Source of the DNA: Deltaproteobacteria bacterium RIFOXYA12_FULL_61_11
GTDB lineage: Bacteria; Bdellovibrionota_F; JAHFAK01; YA12-FULL-61-11
Assembly (NCBI GenBank): GCA_001799195.1
Contig: MGSU01000062.1
Location: 1-7,525, forward strand
DNA length: 7,525 bases
Reading direction: 5' to 3'
Shown one piece after another: positions 1-4,788 of the stretch. The notes beneath the pieces are model-generated. The model ran no database searches. It saw only the letters and a list, made by a program, of their open reading frames with translations, and was not told the origin of the DNA. The stretch's first letter is position 1. Each line of letters starts with the position of its first letter. A program made the translations under genes and the position numbers.

Positions 1-1175
1 CGCAACGGCTGTCTATCGGCTTCGGCTGCAGCTCGCAGTTCCAGGAGGGCCTTGCCCAGGACCGTGGAACGGCGTAACGGAGGTCCCGCCGCCTCGCCTT
101 CGTAGTCGACCTCACTCCTTGCGAGCACCAAGGCCGCAGGGAGGTTGGTCCCCCCAGGCTCTCGCCAGATCGGCGTGAAGCGCGTCGCTTGCAACCAAGC
201 CGAACCGTCGTAACGCACTTCGAGACCGATCGTCCGGGGCAAGGCCAGTCGCAGCGAGTAGAGTCGTCCCACGACCGAACCGTCCGGCAGAGTCTCCTGC
301 AAAGGAGCATAGCCAGGGTGCTCACCTTTTCCCGGCAAGGGGGAGAGCGGGAAGCAGATCGGAGCAGCGGGACAGCCGTCGAAGCGGAGATGCATGCAGC
401 CCTCGGTGCGGACCTCCCCGGGTCGCAGGAGCGGACGGATCGAGACTTCCAGATAACCGGCTTCCACGGGGAGCTCGGCCCGTGCCGAAGCTCCCCATTG
501 ACCATACCAACCGCTCCCCGGGGGTATTTCCGAGAAGGGTCTGAGGAGGTCCTCGCGTTCGAAGGCTTGAGCCGGGAACCGTTCGCCGACCAAGACGGCG
601 AGGATCCTGCCGAGGGGTCCGTCCAGGGCGGTCTCGAGATGCAGGGGCTTCCGCTGCAGGACGCCGTCGACGGGTTGGAGTTCCTCGAGCACGAGCCCGT
701 GGCCCATCGACCGTGGCCGAACCTGACCGAGGGTCTGTTCTATGAGCCGGCGCCTACTCTCTTCTTCCCGTATTCCCCGGAGCAGGCATCCGGACAACGG
801 CTCCTCCGAGAACAACATCGTCCAACGGGTCCCGAGCGCTGTCCGGAAACGCAATCTCCCGTCGCGCAACCGGCCCAGGGGCCGGGACAACCAGGCTCGG
901 CGGCCCGAGGGAACATCGGCAAGGCGAAGTTCACCCCCGCCTTCGGCGCACGTGAGGAGATAGTCCCCGTAGAGCAGAGGCCGGAAAGCCAGGGCCATAC
1001 CAACAGGCAGGTCGAGAGGTTCGAGGTCGTCCTCCTCCTCGAACAGGCTCACGGTCCGACCGGTCGAAAGCTCCATGACCGCGATCGGCGCTACCGGCCG
1101 CGGGTGAGCACCGGAGGCAAAAAGGGCAGGACCGCAGACCAGTCCCAGGAGCAGCACGTACCGAGGCGCTTTCAT
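1..1175 (-). CDS. Secreted protein of unknown function (3' partial)
   Basis: Reading left from ATG 1175-1173, the frame has no stop through 391 codons to the window edge; I checked every codon. The start overlaps the previous stop as ATGA (1175-1172), and TGAGG at 1187-1183 gives a Shine-Dalgarno site 7 nt upstream. The N-terminus is a good Sec signal peptide: MKAPRY, then a hydrophobic core (VLLLGLVCGPALFA), with cleavage likely after SGA at residue 23. The mature part appears to be mixed beta-strand and loop and I do not recognise a domain. An acidic patch (EEEDD, 46-50) lies near the N-terminus, and a cysteine-rich stretch at 260-274 (C260, C268, C274) could form disulfides. Further cysteines lie at 76 and 130. 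Its position as the last visible gene suggests an extracytoplasmic accessory of the same pathway. The C-terminus lies beyond the left edge, so total length is unknown. Confidence 0.8.
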   Translation of the reverse strand, partial: MKAPRYVLLLGLVCGPALFASGAHPRPVAPIAVMELSTGRTVSLFEEEDDLEPLDLPVGMALAFRPLLYGDYLLTCAEGGGELRLADVPSGRRAWLSRPLGRLRDGRLRFRTALGTRWTMLFSEEPLSGCLLRGIREEESRRRLIEQTLGQVRPRSMGHGLVLEELQPVDGVLQRKPLHLETALDGPLGRILAVLVGERFPAQAFEREDLLRPFSEIPPGSGWYGQWGASARAELPVEAGYLEVSIRPLLRPGEVRTEGCMHLRFDGCPAAPICFPLSPLPGKGEHPGYAPLQETLPDGSVVGRLYSLRLALPRTIGLEVRYDGSAWLQATRFTPIWREPGGTNLPAALVLARSEVDYEGEAAGPPLRRSTVLGKALLELRAAAEADRQPL

Positions 1176-2173
1176 CGAGGTGCCTCAGGTGGTTTGACCG
1201 GGTTCTGGGGGTGCAAGGGTTCGGCCGGTCCTGCCGCGAGCGTCCTCAATGCCTCCGCGAATGGTCTTCGGAACAGGGTGTCTTCGATCAAGCGAGAACG
1301 CACCGTCGGACTCATCTCCACGTGGAGGAAACGTCCGCTTCGCGCTCTGATGGCCCGTCCCTGGACATTGGTGAGGCCCCCGAGCTTGGGTTGGCCTGGG
1401 CCATAGACGGCCACGACGAGTTTTTCGGGCTGCCAGGACGCCAGCATGGCCGGCGCCATGATTTGGCCATCCGGCCGGCCGTCGCTGAGCAGGACGTCAA
1501 GGCCGCGATTGGCCGCCTCGAAGCCGTGCAACTGCACGAAAAGGCTACGGGGTGCTGCTTCGAGGATGCCCACGGTCACGGCTTGATAGAGCGAAGCATC
1601 GTTGTGCGCCACATCTGCCGGATGCTCCGCGTCGTTGGGCGTTTCGCCCTTCCTGCTTTTGTACCGGTGCAGGGTGTTCAGCATGAGCACGCGCGCTTCC
1701 AGGTCGCGGAACAACTCCCGGCCGAGCCGGCCGGTCTTGAGGTCGAAGAAGCTGTGCGGGGCCTGGACAATGACGTCCGTGGCTTGCCCGCAACGCCAGA
1801 GGTACACGCCCCGACCCTGGTGAATGCCAGGCACTTCGCGCAGCAACCAGAAGGACGTGGTCCCATCTTGATGGAGCTGCAGCTCCATGCCGAGACCGCG
1901 CAGCATACTCTCTGCCTCAGCGGCGACCGCACGATCGCAACTCGGGGCCGCGAGGGTGAGCTTCCTGGCCACCTCGCGCAGGGTTTGCCACATCGGCTCG
2001 GGCGGAGAATGATAGAAGACGGTCGCGCCCCCGTTTCGCCTGGCGGCTTCGAGCTTCTCCCCCAGGGTCGCGGGGGTTTTCTTCGTGGCCTCGTTCTTCG
2101 GTGCGCACCTTGCGCTACCTGTCAGGACAAGAAAGGCCACCACCATGCAGGCACAGAGAGTTCTCATCATCAT
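1172..2173 (-). CDS. Secreted putative metal-dependent amidohydrolase/carboxypeptidase-like protein (possible poly-gamma-glutamate hydrolase)
   Basis: The 333-residue frame opens with three consecutive ATGs; the third (2167) lies 6 nt after GAGAGG and is the likely start, giving 331 residues. Numbering here is from the first Met. A short Sec signal peptide follows (MRTLCACMVVAFLVLTGSA), with cleavage likely after A21; Cys23 is not in a convincing lipobox. The body has motifs expected of a zinc hydrolase: QAPHSFFD (H140, D144), LNTLHRYKS (H169, R170), DVAHND (H190), VQLHGFE (H216), then LTNVQGR (N269, R273) and FLHVEMSPTVR (E286). First His plus acid, a later His and a C-terminal Glu are typical of the carboxypeptidase/N-formylglutamate amidohydrolase/phage gamma-PGA hydrolase group, but I cannot assign the exact family. 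The proline-rich tail (311-333) looks disordered. It follows the 866-residue gene by 4 nt. A role in trimming or releasing a polymer made by the PgsC-like complex is inference. Confidence 0.85.
   Translation of the reverse strand: MMMRTLCACMVVAFLVLTGSARCAPKNEATKKTPATLGEKLEAARRNGGATVFYHSPPEPMWQTLREVARKLTLAAPSCDRAVAAEAESMLRGLGMELQLHQDGTTSFWLLREVPGIHQGRGVYLWRCGQATDVIVQAPHSFFDLKTGRLGRELFRDLEARVLMLNTLHRYKSRKGETPNDAEHPADVAHNDASLYQAVTVGILEAAPRSLFVQLHGFEAANRGLDVLLSDGRPDGQIMAPAMLASWQPEKLVVAVYGPGQPKLGGLTNVQGRAIRARSGRFLHVEMSPTVRSRLIEDTLFRRPFAEALRTLAAGPAEPLHPQNPVKPPEAPR
1183..1187 (-). promoter_or_regulatory. Shine-Dalgarno site (TGAGG) inside the end of the hydrolase-like gene
   Basis: TGAGG is embedded in the last codons of the hydrolase-like gene and lies 7 nt before the ATG at 1175, whose first bases form an ATGA overlap with that gene's stop. 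It supports the chosen start of the last gene and coupled translation. Confidence 0.6.
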
Positions 2174-2179
2174 CCTCTC
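2174..2179 (-). promoter_or_regulatory. Shine-Dalgarno site (GAGAGG) before a triple ATG
   Basis: GAGAGG touches the first of three tandem ATG codons (2173, 2170, 2167). Only the third has a normal spacing (6 nt), so translation of the hydrolase-like gene probably starts at 2167. The site overlaps the TGA stop of the 866-residue gene (2180-2178), which implies coupled translation. Confidence 0.65.
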
Positions 2180-4778
2180 AGCGATCGAATCGGCGCAGTC
2201 TGATCGCGTCGCTCGCGACCGTCCGGCCGGGTCGGTAGAACACCCGCAACCAGACCTCTTGGTCCCCTCGGTTGCGCACCACCAACCGGTGCCACCCCGG
2301 GGTGAGCTCGGTCTTCACGGGATAGGTGGCCAGTTCGGCGACGAGAGGCGCGGTGAAGGGATGATAACGGGGGAGGAAACAGCGCGGCCTAGCCTGGTCG
2401 AGGGCGAGCTCGAGACGTTCCACGGGCGAGGTGAAGGCCTCGAGCACCGATTGGCGTTTGCGCCTCGGCTTGCCCCCGTCGATGGTCACCTCGAGTTTGA
2501 CCGTCCCGGTCGCGGCATAGGCGGCGAGGTTGAGGAAGAAGGGTTCTCTCCCCAGCACGTGGAAGCCGAAACGCCGGAGCTCACCCGGCCCTATCCTGAC
2601 GACCTCGAAGGCCCGCATGATACCGCCTCGGCAGAGCGTGCCCACCTCGCCCGGTTCGAGTTTGACGTAGAGCAAGGGGTCACCGCCGAGAAAGGTATGC
2701 CGGAAGGTCAAGCGCCCCTCTCGCGGCCGGAGCCCCTCCAGGAGCAGGGTTTCGTTGCGCAACCGAGGTCTGCGGCGCTCCAAGGGGGTGCCGTCCATCA
2801 CCAGCTCGTACTCGCCGCCGAGGCTGACCTCGGCCGGCAACGAGAAGATCAGGGACAGTTGCCCGCGGCGACCCGAACGACTGTCCGGCGGCAGGAGCAC
2901 CCGCCGGGCCTGTTCCCGCTGCAACCGGCACCACACTCCACCGAGCACCTTGCCCCGGGTTTCCTCTGCCGTTAAGGGCATGAGCAGGATCTGTTCCTGC
3001 CCTTGGTCGAGGATGGTCCCCGAGGCCCAGTCACCCTCGGTCTCGTGTCCCGTACCCTCGCCCACGGTCTCTCCATCGGGCAGCTCGAGACGGACTTGGG
3101 CCAGCAACGTAGCAAGCCGGTTCTGCTCCGTGATGAGGGGCAGGTCCCGAGGACTCATCAACTGCCAATGGTCCGAACGCTGGCGCGGATAGCGCCACAC
3201 CCGGCCGAGCAGATCCCGGGGGTAGACCTCTTCGTCCGCGGGATGGAGCAAGGTCTCGGAGAAACAGCGGACCGCCAGGATCCGCTCGGCCTCGAGTTCG
3301 ATCCAGCGCGCTCCGAGGGGCGAGCGCACGTAGAGGGTGTGCGGTTCTGAGACCCAGCTCTGGTCGTTCTCCGGCAACAACGCCGTCAAGGTTTCGAACC
3401 TGCTGAGTCTGCTCACGAGCGTACGTTCGACCGCTTGCAGCTTCCGGCCCTGATCGTCGAGGAAACCGAGGCGCAGGACGAAGGGCTGGGGTTGTTCCCC
3501 CGGTTGCAGGTATTCGCGAACGTCCAGACGATACATGGCGTTGAAATTACTTCCCAACGTGGAGAAACCGAGGGTGCCGCCCGGTCCTGGCACTACGAGA
3601 TGGGTCTCTAACCGAGCGAGCTCGGGGGTCAGGTAATGCACCCCGGGATCGACCTGGTCCGGGATGAGATTACTGTAACCGACGGGCTCGAGGCGATCCT
3701 CTCGTACGCTGAACTGGACGAAGACCTCCAGGGGTTCTGGATTGTGCAGTACGACGCTGCGCACCCCGCCCGGCAACTTCACCCACTCGAGTGTGCCGGG
3801 GCGCAACTCCAGCGGTCCTGCCGGCAGATCCCGTTCTTCTCCGGCACGATGCGCCAGGGAACTCACTTCCAGCACGACCGGGCGTTCCGGACTGAGCAAG
3901 GCCAAACCGAGTTCCCCTTCCCCCCGGACATTGACCACCTTGCTGCGCCCCGGGGGAATGGCCACGGTCACATCCTCGCTCTGCCCACCCTGGTCGTAGA
4001 GACCGGAAAAATAGATACGCTTGGTAGGAACGACCGTATTCTGGTCCGTGAAGGCTTCGATCCTGCCCCATTTGGTCGGGAACAGCTTGCGTTCCTCGTC
4101 GAAGGACAGCTCGTCGAGGGTCTGCAACCCCATTTTGCGGGCCAACTCTTGCCGTTCGTCGTTCCGGCTCTGCCGGAGCATCTCTTCCCGCTCCGGGAGG
4201 GTGCGTTCCTCGAGGCGATGGATGCGGAGCAGGACTGGGAAGGAGGACTCGAGGAGAGTCACCCTGATCCTGCCCCCCCGCGGGAAGTAGCCGAGCACCG
4301 GGAGCGACGATACGCGCGCATCGGTCAACTCGCCCTCTCCGGGTTTGAGGAACGCATTCTCGATGTGTCCCCCCACTTCCAGGGGAATCTTGCTCTGCCT
4401 CGTGCGGATGTAGAAGGTCTGTTCGTGCGTGACGGTATTGGACTGATCGATCAGCTCGGTTCTGAGCGAGTAATCGACCACACTGTAGGGATTCAGAGCC
4501 TGGTTCGGGGGCAGGAAGCAATGCGAGACCAGGAAGAACTTCCGGTCATCGATGGAGACGTTGAAGTACAAACGTTGGTCCGGTTCGAGCATGTAGAGCA
4601 GCATGGTTGCGGCCTGCTCCTTCTTGTACTCGAACTCGCCTCCGCTGCGACGATCACCTGTCAGGAGCATCAAGGCCAGGACCCCGGCCACGAGACCGCC
4701 GCCCACCAGGACCGAGACGAAACGAGAAACACTCGCCGTTCGCCACAGTTCCTCGATGTCTCCATACCCTCTGTACAT
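2178..4778 (-). CDS. Large membrane-anchored, beta-rich extracytoplasmic protein of unknown family
   Basis: I do not recognise the family of this 866-residue protein. It starts with a short cytoplasmic stretch, then one hydrophobic segment (about 20-40, SVLVGGGLVAGVLALMLL) followed by GDRR. No signal peptidase site is evident, so it is probably a signal anchor with the body outside the cytoplasm. Most of the rest reads as successive beta-strand segments with many Pro-Gly turns. One exception is a charged, probably helical stretch at about 186-232 rich in Glu and Arg. The C-terminal 45 residues (TPGWHRLVVRNRGDQEVWLR) look like a beta-sandwich edge. Cysteines are few. The ATG at 4778 is supported by GAGG five bases upstream, overlapping the stop of the PgsC-like gene; the gap is 7 nt. 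This placement suggests a periplasmic partner of the PgsC-like protein, such as a scaffold or polymer-handling subunit. No PgsA/CapA-type motif is apparent. Confidence 0.85.
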   Translation of the reverse strand: MYRGYGDIEELWRTASVSRFVSVLVGGGLVAGVLALMLLTGDRRSGGEFEYKKEQAATMLLYMLEPDQRLYFNVSIDDRKFFLVSHCFLPPNQALNPYSVVDYSLRTELIDQSNTVTHEQTFYIRTRQSKIPLEVGGHIENAFLKPGEGELTDARVSSLPVLGYFPRGGRIRVTLLESSFPVLLRIHRLEERTLPEREEMLRQSRNDERQELARKMGLQTLDELSFDEERKLFPTKWGRIEAFTDQNTVVPTKRIYFSGLYDQGGQSEDVTVAIPPGRSKVVNVRGEGELGLALLSPERPVVLEVSSLAHRAGEERDLPAGPLELRPGTLEWVKLPGGVRSVVLHNPEPLEVFVQFSVREDRLEPVGYSNLIPDQVDPGVHYLTPELARLETHLVVPGPGGTLGFSTLGSNFNAMYRLDVREYLQPGEQPQPFVLRLGFLDDQGRKLQAVERTLVSRLSRFETLTALLPENDQSWVSEPHTLYVRSPLGARWIELEAERILAVRCFSETLLHPADEEVYPRDLLGRVWRYPRQRSDHWQLMSPRDLPLITEQNRLATLLAQVRLELPDGETVGEGTGHETEGDWASGTILDQGQEQILLMPLTAEETRGKVLGGVWCRLQREQARRVLLPPDSRSGRRGQLSLIFSLPAEVSLGGEYELVMDGTPLERRRPRLRNETLLLEGLRPREGRLTFRHTFLGGDPLLYVKLEPGEVGTLCRGGIMRAFEVVRIGPGELRRFGFHVLGREPFFLNLAAYAATGTVKLEVTIDGGKPRRKRQSVLEAFTSPVERLELALDQARPRCFLPRYHPFTAPLVAELATYPVKTELTPGWHRLVVRNRGDQEVWLRVFYRPGRTVASDAIRLRRFDR

Positions 4779-4783
4779 TCCGA

Positions 4784-4788
4784 CCTCA
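4784..4788 (-). promoter_or_regulatory. Shine-Dalgarno site (TGAGG) of the 866-residue gene, overlapping the upstream stop
   Basis: On the minus strand TGAGG includes the TGA stop of the PgsC-like gene, and its GAGG lies 5 nt before the ATG at 4778. It fixes the start of the 866-residue gene and suggests translational coupling. Confidence 0.7.

Noticed and set aside
189-1406. 405-codon open frame on the plus strand
   Set aside because: It lies antisense to the signal-peptide-bearing minus-strand gene and crosses into the next one. Its product is low in hydrophobic order and rich in Arg, Gly and Pro, as expected of a GC-rich shadow frame.
2100-2173. Lipoprotein signal on the hydrolase-like protein (Cys23)
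   Set aside because: The residues before the cysteine (GSAR) do not fit a lipobox because Arg is at -1; signal peptidase I cleavage after GSA fits better.
1211-2975. Two overlapping plus-strand frames of 330 and 296 codons
   Set aside because: Both run antisense across the junction of two tightly coupled minus-strand genes, overlap each other, and lack coherent protein features.
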